In this document: positions 37,011 through 49,666 of the stretch, one piece after another
Numbering within the stretch: position 1 is the stretch's first letter
How the letters are laid out: every line of letters begins with the position of its first letter
Assembly (NCBI GenBank): GCA_023974075.1
Contig: CM043798.1
Coordinates: forward strand, 23,094,441-23,158,440
Reading direction: 5' to 3'
Length of the DNA: 64,000 nucleotides
Source of the DNA: Chaenocephalus aceratus
Lineage: Eukaryota; Chordata; Actinopteri; Perciformes; Channichthyidae
The notes under the pieces: model-generated
Database searches by the model: none
What the model was told of the DNA's origin: nothing
What the model saw: the letters and a program-made list of their open reading frames with translations, nothing else
Position numbers and translations under genes: made by a program

Positions 37011-37485
37011 CACTGAAAAACTGAAACATTGACTTTAAAGGTCCCATGTCATGCTTTTCCGGTTATTACCCGTCCCCTTGTGAAGGCGTTTCTGCATGTA
37101 AACGGACTGCAGAGTCACAAACCCTCAAAGTACACCTTGTAGCGAGTACAACTCTAACACAGAAAATACCTGTCTATGCTGCCCCAGAACGCCTCGTTGG
37201 ACATTTCTCTTTTTATGTGATTTTGGAAAATTGCACAATATAAATCTATTCTAGTATACGTCAACAATGCAATAATGATCAGTAGAAATGGCCATGACAT
37301 GGGACCTTTAATTAAATGTAATTTCAAATGTCTGTATTAGGTTAGTTGAAAGCAATTATATTAAGTTGAACTTAATATTTGTTATTTAAAGTTAATATTA
37401 TTGTTTTCAACTAACCTAATACAGACATGTGAAATCTGTTGACCTAATACATTTAATTAAAGTCAACCTTTCAGTTTTTTCAGTG
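37011..37485. mobile_element. TA-flanked MITE (CACTG...CAGTG), interrupted by a second element
   Basis: Ends CACTGAAAAACTGAAA at 37011 and TTTCAGTTTTTTCAGTG to 37485, flanked by TA on both sides (37009-37010 and 37486-37487), as in Tc1/mariner-type MITEs. Inside are further inverted arms: TGTCTGTATTAGGTTAG and its complement CTAACCTAATACAGACA. The left arm is split by a TTAA-flanked element at 37039-37307. Confidence 0.75.
37039..37307 (+). mobile_element. TTAA-flanked MITE, copy 2, nested in a TA MITE
   Basis: Starts AGGTCCCATGTCATGC and ends GGCCATGACATGGGACCT between TTAA at 37035-37038 and 37308-37311. It is shorter than copies 1 and 3. Removing it restores the outer element's GACTTTAATTAAATG, which matches the complement of that element's right arm, so the insertion site is exact. 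Confidence 0.85.
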
Positions 37486-38038
37486 TAAGGCAATTCTATT
37501 TCACGTTCCTTTACAGATTATATATGGTATTTTGTTAAAAACATAAATACAAACATGCTCTTTGCTCTATTTCCTCTATGTTTGTACAATGTACCTGATT
37601 CTCTTTTCTGACTTCTCGTTTGAGCCTTCGTCTTTATGAGTGAAATCACCTGTATGGGTGAATCACAGATGCAGAACATGTTAAACCAATGCATTTTAGT
37701 CATGCGTGCATCCATTAGTTTATTTTATTGGTGACATATACGCACAGATTCTACCCTGATGTCAGAGAAAAAGGTTCACTTACACTTAACTTGTGTTATT
37801 CATTCAAGAAGCTCCTGTGGTTACATGGGTATTACTGTGACATCATTCCGGATGAAGGAGAAACAGCCCAAAAGAAACAATGCATAAATAGGGTAAAGAT
37901 GTGAGAAACTGGGTCACCTTACTCTTATATGGCGTGATGAAAGTGAACAGACATGCCTTTAATCTCTCCTTTCATACCTCCCGGGATGCTTTAGGCCGCA
38001 TGAAAGGGACAGTCCAGATACATGACACGCTGCTTGTA

Positions 38039-38062
38039 GAGCAGCAGCAGCAGCAGCAGCAG
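38039..38062 (+). repeat. Short (CAG)n tract
   Basis: About seven CAG units within non-coding sequence. Confidence 0.9.
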
Positions 38063-39107
38063 GACAACAAGGACACGTTTGCTCAGTGTTGCACCACAGA
38101 TTTGAATTGCAAAAGAACCGGCCAGGCAGACAGGGACACTGTGTGTCTGTGTGAGGGCCAATGGTTAATGTTCACTTCCCCCACTGCACCCAACATGGCT
38201 GCCACTGAAGTCGCCAGGCCAGTGACAACATTTTGAAAGAGTGAGTCCAAATGCCAGGTGAAAAAGGAGGCAAATAAATAAGAACATTCTGCAGTTTTTG
38301 TTTTCAGGGGAACTAAACCCTGATAAACAGAGCACATTAAGCCAAGTGGAGCTGATAATACTGAAGCAGAGGAGATAAGGATGTCTTGTGGGTAACAGGT
38401 GTCCATAAATGCAAAATCATTCTGTCTCATATTACCATTCTTAAAAATCTGGTCATTTGTATTTCAAATCTCACTCAGTCTCTTTCTCTGTCTCTTCCTA
38501 CTCATTCCTAGGTTAAAGCATTTGAGGAATATTGACAGCTTTCCTTTTAAAAAAAGTTTGAGTTTCCTGATTGTATTCCCCTGATCTACTTTGCTAATTT
38601 AAAGTCCGAATAAAATGCTGAGGTAAATATTTGCTTTGCATTTATCCAAACAGTTCTTCTCAATCATTCATCACTGGAAAAACTCACGGAAAACTGGGGC
38701 AAATCAACTTAACGCTTCACACTTTCACTGATCACTTAATCTGCTTATGTTATGTTCATAGCTAGTGGAAGGTCCCCACTAATGTAACGTGTGTTGTATA
38801 GAGCTCCATTTATTGCTAGAATTCAGTTAAAAACAAGTTATTCTTACAGACTGAATCTTTGGCTTCCTCTCATACCAAAACAAGTATCATCCATGTTATA
38901 AGGATACTAAAGAAAAATAGACCTGAACACTTTCAAAATAATTGCAAATACACCAAATGACCCCTGAACAGCTGTTCTAACTAAATAAAGAGGCTTGTAT
39001 TACCCATCATAACTATAAAAAGCCTTAACTTGGGCCTCATAAAATCGAAGGGGAAAGTCTGAGTAATTTTGCTCACGTAGAGCCAAACATCTGAGTAGCA
39101 AGGAATG

Positions 39108-39158
39108 CTCCTCCTCCTCCTCCTCCTCCTCCTCCTCCTCCTCCTCCTCCTCCTCCTC
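39108..39158. repeat. (CTC)n trinucleotide repeat
   Basis: About 17 CTC units, a homopurine-homopyrimidine tract that can form triplex DNA. Confidence 0.97.
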
Positions 39159-40520
39159 ATCTCCACACCAGGTTTACAGGGGGATTTTTCTGTAAAATGA
39201 ACCAAGAATGAATTTGATTTACTGGACAACTTAGCGCTTGAAAAGCAGAACTGCAGCTTTAAATTGACAAGAGTGCAAATATATCAGCTCTCAAGGTCAA
39301 TGGCTTTTCCATGCCAACATACTGTACAAACTAGTGCTGTTAAATGTCTTAAAATCACACCAGCAAACAGCAACAGCCTTGCCAACACACATAGTTAACA
39401 TTTAACCAGTTTTATAATCCTTCATTACGCAGGTAATCAGTGCAACACAGCCAACATTTTTTCTCTGATAAGACTCTCAAACTGAGTCATCCTGGGTAAG
39501 CGCTTTTCTTCTGAGTTTACTTTATGCTGCAGGAAAGCTAAATTAGGACAATAATGTAACAATGAAAAAGGACAATTATTATTTTATCTGGGATACAGGA
39601 GCTCCTTGTTAGCTTGGAGCGCCTTTCCCACTTGGTTTGCGAAAAATCCGACCTCCATCTCGAAAAAGTACATATGTCGGAGCTCTATTGAGAGAACAAA
39701 TGTGCGTCTAATGTGCAGATAATTACACATGCCTCCTACACCTCAGGCTATAGACTGCAATCTCCTATTATACCCACTCCTCCAGAGATGGAAAACTCAG
39801 TGTTATCTTTTAATTTCCCTGCTTTTGTAACACATACAGTAACCTAATAGTCCTGATCATCACGCTCAGGAGTCAAGTGATTTCTAATCCCCATTGTGTT
39901 TTCCCAGCACCGAGGCTGCCTCTGTGGCTCATTGTGTGGGAGCTGATCACAATGAGCTCCTTTTACTGCTGGCAGCGCAGGTTTCCTACCTCAGAGCAGG
40001 GGACGAGGAGGGGATCAGAAGAGGAAGGGTGGTGTTTAAGGGGGGGGGGGGGTTAAGGCTGTAAAACTAATCACACAGATTAAACCTCACTAGAAAACAC
40101 ACTCTGGACTTTGTAACCTGGCAGTGTGTTATTCAGATGTGGAGCTGCCTGACTATCAGGTTATGCAAAGGCAAACACACGCTTGTTTATTTCACTAGTT
40201 TTGTTTCCTATGTTGTTCAGTTTCTCTCTATAATGAGTTAATTACTGTATGCCTTCGCTGAATGCATGTTTTACTGTTTACTTGTTGGTTTTTGTCTGCT
40301 TCTGGTCAGCTGGTAGGTTGTTCCTCTAACTGGGGTTAAATAGCTTTATTGTGGCAGAGGAAATACAATAGAAATGTGTTTATGGCTACTTATTTAATTA
40401 TTGATTAATCTGCCGGGTTTTTTTCTCCCAATAGTATTACATTTCAAAAATATTTAAATAACTAAAAAGGTATAGTGTATATTGTTATATATATATTATA
40501 ATTATATATTATTATTCATT

Positions 40521-40580
40521 TTATGTAAAGCGTAAAGAGAATTAGGAAAAGCGCTATAAAAACCCCATGTATTACTATTA
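40521..40580 (+). repeat. LINE-like 3' tail remnant
   Basis: ATGTAAAGCGTAAAGAG, then AAAAGCGCTATAAAAACC and ATTACTATTA follow the common fish L2/Rex-like 3' end pattern. It lies directly beside MITE copy 3. Confidence 0.5.
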
Positions 40581-40599
40581 TAACTAATATACAATTTAA

Positions 40600-41048
40600 A
40601 AGGTCCCATGTCATGCTTTTCCTGTTATTACCAAAATGGACCAATCCGTGGAGCCGTTACGTTACGTCCGCGGAGCCGTCCTCACACACACACACACACA
40701 CTCAATCTTTTCTCAGCTGCAGCTCCGCCGATTTCTCTTCCCTGAGACGGCGGGACGCGGCGAGGCTGTGAGTCGGTGTGTGAGCACACACACAAACTCC
40801 CAGCCAGGCTGCGGGTGTGTGTGTGTTCGGGCTGGTTTTCGCTGTCTCGCAGACGGCAACTGGGCTCATAGGGAGGGGGGGGGGGCAGGAGCTCCAACAA
40901 GCCGTTTAGGACAGAGAGTGAATACACATACGATACAGAGATGCTGCATGAGAAACATGTGAGTTGGGAAATTGCACAGTATAAATCTATTTTAGTAGAC
41001 CTCAACAATGGAATTATGATCAGTAGAAATGGCCATGACATGAGACCT
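40600..41048 (+). mobile_element. TTAA-flanked MITE, copy 3
   Basis: Between TTAA at 40596-40599 and 41049-41052. Ends (A)AGGTCCCATGTCATGC and GGCCATGACATGAGACCT. Its right half (CAGGAGCTCCAACAAGCC, AATACACATACGATACAGAG) is the reverse complement of the left half of copy 1, confirming one family. It carries short AC and GT runs and G tracts. Confidence 0.82.
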
Positions 41049-41738
41049 TTAAATAATCTTTACAGCTCCAAATAAATTACAATTATGTGAACCGCTGATT
41101 TCCAAAATGATGAATTATTTAAACTTATATCTAAGCATCTTAGACTGAAAATAGAACTAAATCTCAGCCCAGGTGTGGAGGTCGTTCCGTCCCTGATTGG
41201 ACACATCAGAAAACATCGAGCCTCTACTTCCAGCCGTGTCAGACAGCTGTAAATGCCTCTTTTATTAGTCAATATCACAGCCACATTACTGCGGCCATGG
41301 CCAGCTCAGGTCTCAGTGACAACCTCTCACACACACCTTTTCATCAGGGGCTGTGAAACCTGAGAAGGCCCTCCAGCAAACCACAATGAATTAAGGGCCC
41401 TGTAGTCTAAATTAAAGTATTACAGTTACAGTCTCAGACAAAGTTCTTTTTTTCTTTCTTATAAGCCTTATTTTTGGTTGATTAACATGAATATTTTTAA
41501 TACTTTAGCATCAGTATGAAATAAGTGTACTGATGGTTTTGCATGATGTCTTGTTCTGCTATTGTCAAAAGTCCATTGAGATAGCAAACTTGTTAATTCA
41601 TTAATATTAAAAAGTTAATGTGAAAATAGAAACATGAGTAAATATCTGTAAATGGTAGAATAATGAAGACCATAGAAGGCTAGAATGCAGATTTCCAAAA
41701 GAAGACGATCCATGTATTCCCACGGTTGGCCTCAACAA

Positions 41739-41780
41739 CCTTACCTTACCTTTCCTAAGACCTTGTTAGGTAAGGTAAGG
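41739..41780. repeat. Perfect 13-bp inverted repeat
   Basis: CCTTACCTTACCT at 41739-41751 and AGGTAAGGTAAGG at 41768-41780 form a hairpin with a 16-base loop. Origin unknown; no flanking duplication was identified. Confidence 0.7.
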
Positions 41781-44700
41781 TAATGCTAAATGTAAACATA
41801 GCTTTTGTTTGTGTGGAAGAAAACTCCAGGCACCTTTAAAGAGTGTTGTGTATAGTAACTTCAGCTGCTGCTCCAACAATTGTGTTTTCTGTCTATTATT
41901 CTAATAAAGTAGAGAACTTCCTATACATTAGGTTGCACACACATACTTGCATGACATATGACACTGCCATTTCCCAGTGAGTGTCCTATAGTGCTGTACA
42001 ATAGTGTAGGTGTGGTCCTGTCAGATAACCAGACAGACACACATAACCATACACACTTCCCAGCTGGCCTCAGGGGTCTCGTATTAGGCAGTGATAACCT
42101 CTGTCAGCCATTTGTCTCCTTCTCATCCATCTGCTCTATAGGCCTCTCTGGGCCCGGGACAAAAGAAGGAGGATCTGACAATAACTCACAACTGCAGTCT
42201 GCGGTCAAATCCAAGTTACAAGAAAGAAAAAGCCCCCTGGCCCTGCATGCAGAAATATAACTCTTAAGTTACAACTGATGAAAATACCCCATACAAAAGG
42301 TCAAATAGGACTGTGAATGTCTTTTTTTACATTAAATGAGTGACAAATCAATTAGACAGGAGGGTGTTATGATAGTGTTTTCCAATAGAAGACACAAAAA
42401 ATAAAACCAATTTTGTAACAGGGTACATTCAGCAGTCATGGGTATGTGATATTAATACATTGAATGAAAATATTCCATATGAATGTTTTCACCATGCCTT
42501 CCTGCTACAACAACCACACATTCTCTACTTTTAAAACCTATCACTTATTAATCCTATGGGAACATTTTAACTTGATCATGGCATGGCCTCTGTCTTCCTC
42601 CTCTGTGCTCTGACTGTAGAGAAACAAATCTTCCACTGTGATCTTATCAGCGCCATCCTACAATGATCTCATCCAACCTGAGCGTACCTGAATACCTGTG
42701 ATCATGAAATGTTCATCCATCACCTTATCAACCTGTCCAAGGCCGTATTTTAAAATAGAGAATGATGTCACGATGACTTGCACAAAATGACACAGAATGA
42801 CACACATCATGCTAACTAGCCTCTATGCTAGCTACAGTTTAATTAGCTATAGCATCAACATGGTGTACCACATTTCTTTTAATATAAAGTGTACTTCTGC
42901 AGGACGTTAAGTCCTCTGGAGTTTATCTCAAATACGTCACCCTGTAGTCTAACTTTATTACTCATTAAAGCTTTGGTAATAACCGGAGTGTTGGACTTTG
43001 GTCAGCTGAGAAGTATTTCGTTTGCAGCTCTAACTTACAAGCACCTTTTTGGGGGGGGGGACTAAAATATATCCTTTTCAAGCGCTGTTATTCCTGTTAA
43101 TTAAATCTTCCCTTTCCTCAATAACAATGCATACAACATTTGCTTGTAGTTGATCACATCAGTTGATTTAAATCCTGATCAAGCTGTTAGTGGTTTTTAC
43201 ATAGTAGCATTACAAATCCTCCTTTTTTGATCTGATTACAGTCTGAGTCAATCATTTCCCGTTAAAAAACACACTATTGTATTCCCCAACCCTTAGGATG
43301 ATTCATTCAAAGCTATTTCCTTAAACCATGTATTTCCTTGAAACCAACAATGCCAGTGAAAGCCTCACATCATGCCAGTACAAAGGAAGAGGTGGAATGA
43401 CTTCGATAACAGGAAAAAGCAAACATCACAGGTAAGAACAACAGAAAGTAAAACATGGTTTAACTACGACACCTTCCTGCCACATGCTCAACCATTGTCT
43501 CACTGTGACACCTTGACTAGATTTCAAAGTGATGCCATACAGAGTGATAATGATTTAATTATAGCGCCATTAGGACGTTAGATAAAGTCACATTTTTTTA
43601 TTAATTCAAACATTTTAAGTGTGTATTCATTTAATGTTTGCATGCAGTTTGTAATGGCTGCAGAATTCACCTGTATGTATCTGGATCTCATCTCTTGGCT
43701 CACGTAGCCAAACCTGTTCGTTCATCCTTGCAGAGGTGGGCTGGGTGTAAGGTCACTAAAAGAATGTAAACATCCAAGTAAAACCCAAACACACCAAGAG
43801 TAATTTTCCACTGTTAAATGAGCGACCAGCACATGCCACTCCTAACCTCTAACTTATTGCTTCTTTTAAATCTATAATGTCCATAAATGACTTCACTGTT
43901 CAATCATATTTTATTTTGTTAAACTCCTTTTTTCTGCGGCAACACTCGATACTGTGAACACATTTTCTATCACCTTAGGGGCTGAAGGAAAGAGACACAG
44001 CCATACGTAAATGCAGAGAAAGAGTTCACGTTTCATCATCCTGCCGGGTACGTTTACATGCATGGCCCTTGGCTTTGTGACCCTACTCTATTTTATAACC
44101 TTACCCTTCTATTTTCTTCTTTTGTATCTGGCGTCTTCTGTTCTTTAATCATCTTGCATACACACACAATCACCTGTATGCAGCTACCACTACATTTGTG
44201 TATTGCCACATGTTTGAATGTTTTGTCTTTGTGTATTGCATTAGATGAGTTCTAACAACCACCAGTGATGCATGACTCTCCCCGCAGAGTGACATGTGTT
44301 GAGTTTCGAATCAACAGGTGTTAATGTGTTCAGAAGGTGGATGCATGTTGTTGGTTTCTTTGCCTCAGTGCACATGAATTGTCTGTGTCTTTGTGTTTAT
44401 ACACATGCATTACACCTACACGCACGCCGTCTCTGCACAAATGTCTCAATAAGGCGCTCTTAGCAGCCTTCAGGTCAGTCTGTGGGTGCAGCAGGGCATC
44501 CAGCAGCAGCACAGAGAGGCCAGTGTGCTCCTGCTGCTCCCACCATCTGACCAATGTACCGCATGAGTGCTTCAGTTTCAACCACAGCACAAAACACCAG
44601 TGTCTGGTTTCCCCCGAAGCAACACCGCCACAGCCACGGGCGCCTTTTGTCCCCACTTTAAATAAAACATAGGCCAGTCATTAGGTAGAAAGGCTCTCCT

Positions 44701-45491
44701 GTGCATAATTCAGGGCCAGGTATCAATTTAAGGAAAGGAGATAAGGTTAGGAAAAAACAATACCGTGTTGTTCTCACACTACTGTCAAACAACAGGCATT
44801 GCATGGGTAATGTGCAACATGGAAAATATGAAAATGGCAATTAAATGTGGTGACAACAGTGGTTTGGGTTGCTGTGTGTCTCTAGTACACATTATGTATC
44901 CATTACAGGGCTGCAACTACAACAATTCATGTGTAACATCAATCAATATGGTAATTGTTTTCTCAGAGAACAAGGTGAAGTTAAATTGCTTCTATCACTG
45001 GAACATTTAAATATAAGGTTTGATAGGATTCATTTAAATTGTATCCATTGTAAACTATTAGGATTATGTGAACGTGTATAGGGAAACGCATATAAATACA
45101 ATGAGGCAGCCAAACTGCACTAAACACGAACATAAAAGACATACAAAATTACAAAACGTTCATACAGGTCTACTTAGGCAGAAGTTGGAAATACAATTCA
45201 ATTCTACCCAATTTCCCAGTGGGATTATTAAATTATTTCTGATTTCCAAAAACCAGTGACAGCAGCATTCGTTTGCTCATGCATTGCTCAGTAAAAAGGA
45301 CGGGGTTTTTTTAAACCGAGAAGGATCACAACTTTAAAACTACAGATACAAAGAGATGCTGAAAATAACATATTTTCATAAAGCTATATTTAGTAGAAGT
45401 AGTAAGCAACAGGTTGACAGTTGACAACCGAAACTGAACAGCCACGGCGATACTAGATGCACCTGCTGCTACCAAAGTCCCCTTTACGTAC

Positions 45492-45830
45492 CTGCTTATT
45501 TCCAAACACTTGGCTGTTTTCAACTTGTACTCCTTGTTTCTTTTCGGGTGTGTTTTCACTTCTCGGGTGGATAACGGTGAGAAAAAACACATAAATTAAC
45601 GGATTAATTTCACTTTTTTGTAGTAACGTGCTTCGTCGCCTGGGTAATGAGCTTTCCTTTTTCCTTCGCTCGCAGTTAGCTTACCTTATTCCCTGCAGAG
45701 AGGGAGAGAATCGGATGTAAGGTAACAGAGGATAACGTCGACCAATCAGATGAGGCGGAAGGCGGTTCATTTGGGAATACACGACACCCCATTGGTCCAT
45801 CCGTGTTAATGGCGGAATAGTGAAAAGGGG
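45492..45830 (-). promoter_or_regulatory. Promoter-like patch with minus-strand donors
   Basis: A CpG-retaining patch with two CCAAT boxes (ACCAATCA at 45741-45748; ATTGG at 45791-45795, plus-strand reading) and a YY1-like AATGGCGG at 45808-45815. On the minus strand two donor sites follow: AATAAG|GTAAGC (exon end 45685) and AAGCAG|GTACGT (exon end 45492). It may be a distal, untranslated first exon for shroom1 or the start of an unrecognised transcript. The 33-codon frame in the second exon is not recognised. Confidence 0.4.
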
Positions 45831-46277
45831 GATTTCTCTGTATTGTTTTGATGTTCTTCAATTCACTGGAAAGAGGCAGAAGCCAAAACTGAACAGTGCC
45901 AGTTTAACTGTTTAACTGAACTCACTGAAAGATACATTTAATAGGAGTAAACGAACATTATAATATTTACAAATAATATAAGTAAAACTGACTAGAATAA
46001 CCCAAAATAAAAAGTGGACAAAATGGACACAACAAAGAGTCTACATACGAGTTAATGTTCTCAGGGCAGCGCAATGTGGATTGGAAGGAGCTAATCATTT
46101 CTAAGAGGCTCTGCAATGCAAAGCTATATAAACTTATTTGAATACCTTTGTTTCATTCATGCACAAATATTTACTAAGCACCATCCATTGCTTATTGAAA
46201 CAGGCAAACAAACGAAGCTAAAATGTTTGGATGACACAGGTGGTTAGAAGTAATATTCTTTTAATCAGCAGGCATTA

Positions 46278-46283
46278 TTTATT
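46278..46283 (-). terminator. aff4: Candidate distal aff4 poly(A) signal
   Basis: AATAAA on the minus strand about 4.87 kb past the stop, in a TAAAATAAATAATG context. Confidence 0.35.
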
Positions 46284-47866
46284 TTACACAGTTTAAATTA
46301 TGTTCCAATTACAAAGTGTATAGGCCTACATTAGATAGTCAAATAGCATCAAATATACCAAAGTATTTACATCATTATTTTTCAAATCATAATTATAATA
46401 CAATAATTTGGGGGGAAGCATTGTTTTAAGTGTCAACACATATATAGATAACTAGGATCCAGGTTATTTTTAAATGACCATACGTTTTCTTCAGTTGGCA
46501 ATGACTGTTTATCCTCTGTAAACTGTAATGTACTGTACAGTCAGACTTTAAAGGAAGCCTTTGTTTATTGGAAAGTGCTCTTTTGTTGAAATGTACAGGA
46601 TAGCCATTTTTAAGATATACAATCCAGGAAACTTTTCAAAATATAACAAACTAAGATGGTCAAATACAAGTCCCAGTGACTGAAATTAAAATCCAATGAC
46701 ACTTAGGCTGAAATAGATCAGACGACAGTAATGACAGTAGCAATTTATGACCACTTGGTGGCAATTTATTCTTCAAGAACTACTGTAAATCACAGGCCGG
46801 ACCTGTTGAGAGCCTGTTGTGTCTGTGTAGAGCCAAGTCACTACAGGAGTAGATCAAATAATGTGAACACTACAGTTAAAGGGGCTTCAGCTCAAACAAT
46901 GATGGGTGAGAAAACTCCAATCAGCACTACATATGTGACTAACTACATTCATATCTCAGAGGGGAGTATTTAAATTCTTATTTTAAAACATTTAGTCACC
47001 TGCTGTAGTTACTTCGTAGGTTAAGTTAAGTAAAACAAAATCAAAGACTCCTTTATGAAATACAATGCATTGCAATAAGTGTATCCATGTAAAACAGATT
47101 TCTAAACTAAAAATGATATATATGTATATTTTATATTTTGTTTTGGCCTCTAGAGGCACTATGTATCACATGAGGATAAGCAGCATGTTTAGCTGAGTAA
47201 TCATTGCTTATGTTTGTTAGCAGATAATTTTTAAGTTTTTTGTTCTGTAAATCATTTCAAAATATCCAATGTCTAACTTGCCCTTTCAGTTTGACCTTAA
47301 AATATATCAAAATATCACCTGTTGCAATGAATAATCTTGTACTAGAATAAACCATTTATGAATGCCTCAAGTGTTATGTTTTCGATAACAACCGTCAGCT
47401 GCTTAAATAAAATGAGTAACACTCCATTAAACATATCCATATATATTTTATTCTCAATACGGCAAAATACAAAGAATATTCAGGACAGACTCTCATTAGT
47501 CACAATTAATACTCACTTCACAAGAATGCTTTATACATAACCTAAGTTTGAAGATCAAACTCATTGAGTACCTTTAATCATATTGCATCCATCATATATA
47601 GTATCTCTATCAGTTCTCTTAAAACTAATCCAATTTAGACTAATGTACATAGTGTATGCTGCTGGCCTCACTTTAGAGACGACTTTTTAGAAAAAAGGTG
47701 TTATACAACATACTGTATAAACTGCTACAACTGTTTTGACCTGTAGAGAAATACCTCTGTTTCAAAAGACATGTTGGACCAATTGTTCAAAAGGGACACA
47801 TAGTAAATACATTGCTCTCGTGAGGCGGAAACAGACGTGGTTTTAAACAACAGACTGTACACACCA

Positions 47867-47886
47867 TCCATCCATCCATCCATCCC
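47867..47886. repeat. Short (CATC)n repeat
   Basis: About five CATC/CCAT units within the presumed aff4 3' UTR. Confidence 0.85.
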
Positions 47887-49660
47887 ATGAGATCAACAAT
47901 ATACACTTCATGAAAAGAACACGCCTCCATATCAAATACAGAGAAGACAGAATATTCGCACTTGGATTTAGAGACATTAATGATTTTGTAGCGACCATGG
48001 TACTGGGAGACAGTGAAGCAGAAGACAAAGAATACAAGAGCGGTAAGAAAAAAGGAGTGAAAAATCAATGTGATATACAGTGTTAAGAGACTCGGATGTA
48101 CTCTGTAACAGCTTGGAAGAAGAAGTGAACAAAAAAAGCCCAGAAGGAAAAATAATGTGCATAAAGTATCTCACAAGATGTATTTACAGCATTTTTAATA
48201 AAAATGTCAACCTGTAGTAGAAATTCACCCTTAAAGAAATGTTATATTTACAATTTATACATTTGTATTTAAATAGAAACATGCACGTGTTAACATCTTC
48301 CTACCGAATGTCAAAAAAAACTCATCTTACCCTGGATTCTTTCAAGTTAGAATTAATATTAATTACTACTTACAAGGAAATCTCATCATGAACAACCCCG
48401 ATACATTTACATCATCTTATCTCATAAAATGGTACTCCTTAAAATGGCAAAATAGAAAAAAATATTAAGCAAAGGGGCAGAAAAATAAATAAGTGTGAGT
48501 AGCAAACTGTTAACAAAATTACTCTAATGCTAAATGTTGTACATTTGACAAGATAGTGTAGGGAACACAAGGCGCGGACCTGTACTTACAAAGTGTACCA
48601 GTGTATGAAGACATTTACTGGGCTGGCAAAACCCACAGAGTAATTCCTATGAGAAAAGTGGCCTCCAGCTTTAAGTACAAAATGGCTCAAGCCATCGGTG
48701 TTTGGTTATAAAACAGACCTATATACACATATATACTAAACCAGTAGACAAAATTGCAAAAGCTAAAGGCATTGGACACTTGAGTTCAATAGGTTTCTCA
48801 CTGAGGCGGGAAAAAGAAAGAAGCTGTGGAAAAAAAATCCCAAGCCAAAATATTTCATTTATTCCAAAGAAACGGATCCTTTTTTGTTGTTGTAAAAATC
48901 CTGCATAGATTAAAATCATACCTCGTCTGGCTTTCTCTTTTTCAAGTGCCAGAGGAAATAACAGTATCCCCTCCTACAATAAAGACCAGGGAGCCAGTGA
49001 TAACAAAAAAAACATAACCCAAAAAGGTCAAATCTGAGCCAAATAGTACAATTACTAATATGTATTTTGTCTCGAGATGAAAAGGGTGATAGATGAAATG
49101 TCAATGCACCACATTTATGATTGAAAATGTAAGAAAAGTGCCAACAAGTTAAGACTTCTGTTGCGTTCTTCTTGTCAAACTGATCTCATCATTAATCAAA
49201 AATAAACCAATAATAGTTTTAATACCATTTCACCCAGGCTTGAACTTTTCCAGCATGTTTTAGAAGGAAGTGATCTAAAAAGTAAGCACACAAAAAGGAC
49301 ATTCCTTCATGTCATTGACCGTTACCAAACACTCAAGTGTCATAACAGCTTCATTTAAAAAAAAAAAAAACACCATTTTACCCTTGATGACAACCAGAAA
49401 ATGTCAAACTAATAACAGAAATGTTCATATCTGGATAGTTGGCATACAGTGTTACTCCGCCTAACTACTGGCTGACATGTTTCATATCCACCATCTTGTA
49501 ATAAAAGCATGGATACAATTTAAATAGGAAAAATTACATTACAAATACTTTGCATCTCATCTTGGTTTAACCCTGTTTTAAAAGAATGCATTTGAAAAGT
49601 TATACTTCTACTTGGCCAGAGAAAAAAACAAAAAAAAACTGCTTGGTATATAAATAAAAT

Positions 49661-49666
49661 CTTTAT
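49661..49666 (-). terminator. aff4: Candidate proximal aff4 poly(A) signal
   Basis: AATAAAG on the minus strand about 1.5 kb past the stop, followed by T-rich sequence. Confidence 0.35.

Noticed and set aside
43372..43428. Plus-strand frame MPVQRKRWNDFDNRKKQTSQ ending at a GTAAGA donor
   Set aside because: A single short frame with one donor-like site and no partner exon or recognised family.
44330..44656. Minus-strand frame of 108 codons with LVRWWEQQEHTGLSVLLLDA
   Set aside because: Looks protein-like in part, but there is no convincing acceptor or donor, no family match that I recognise, and a plus-strand frame covers the same bases.
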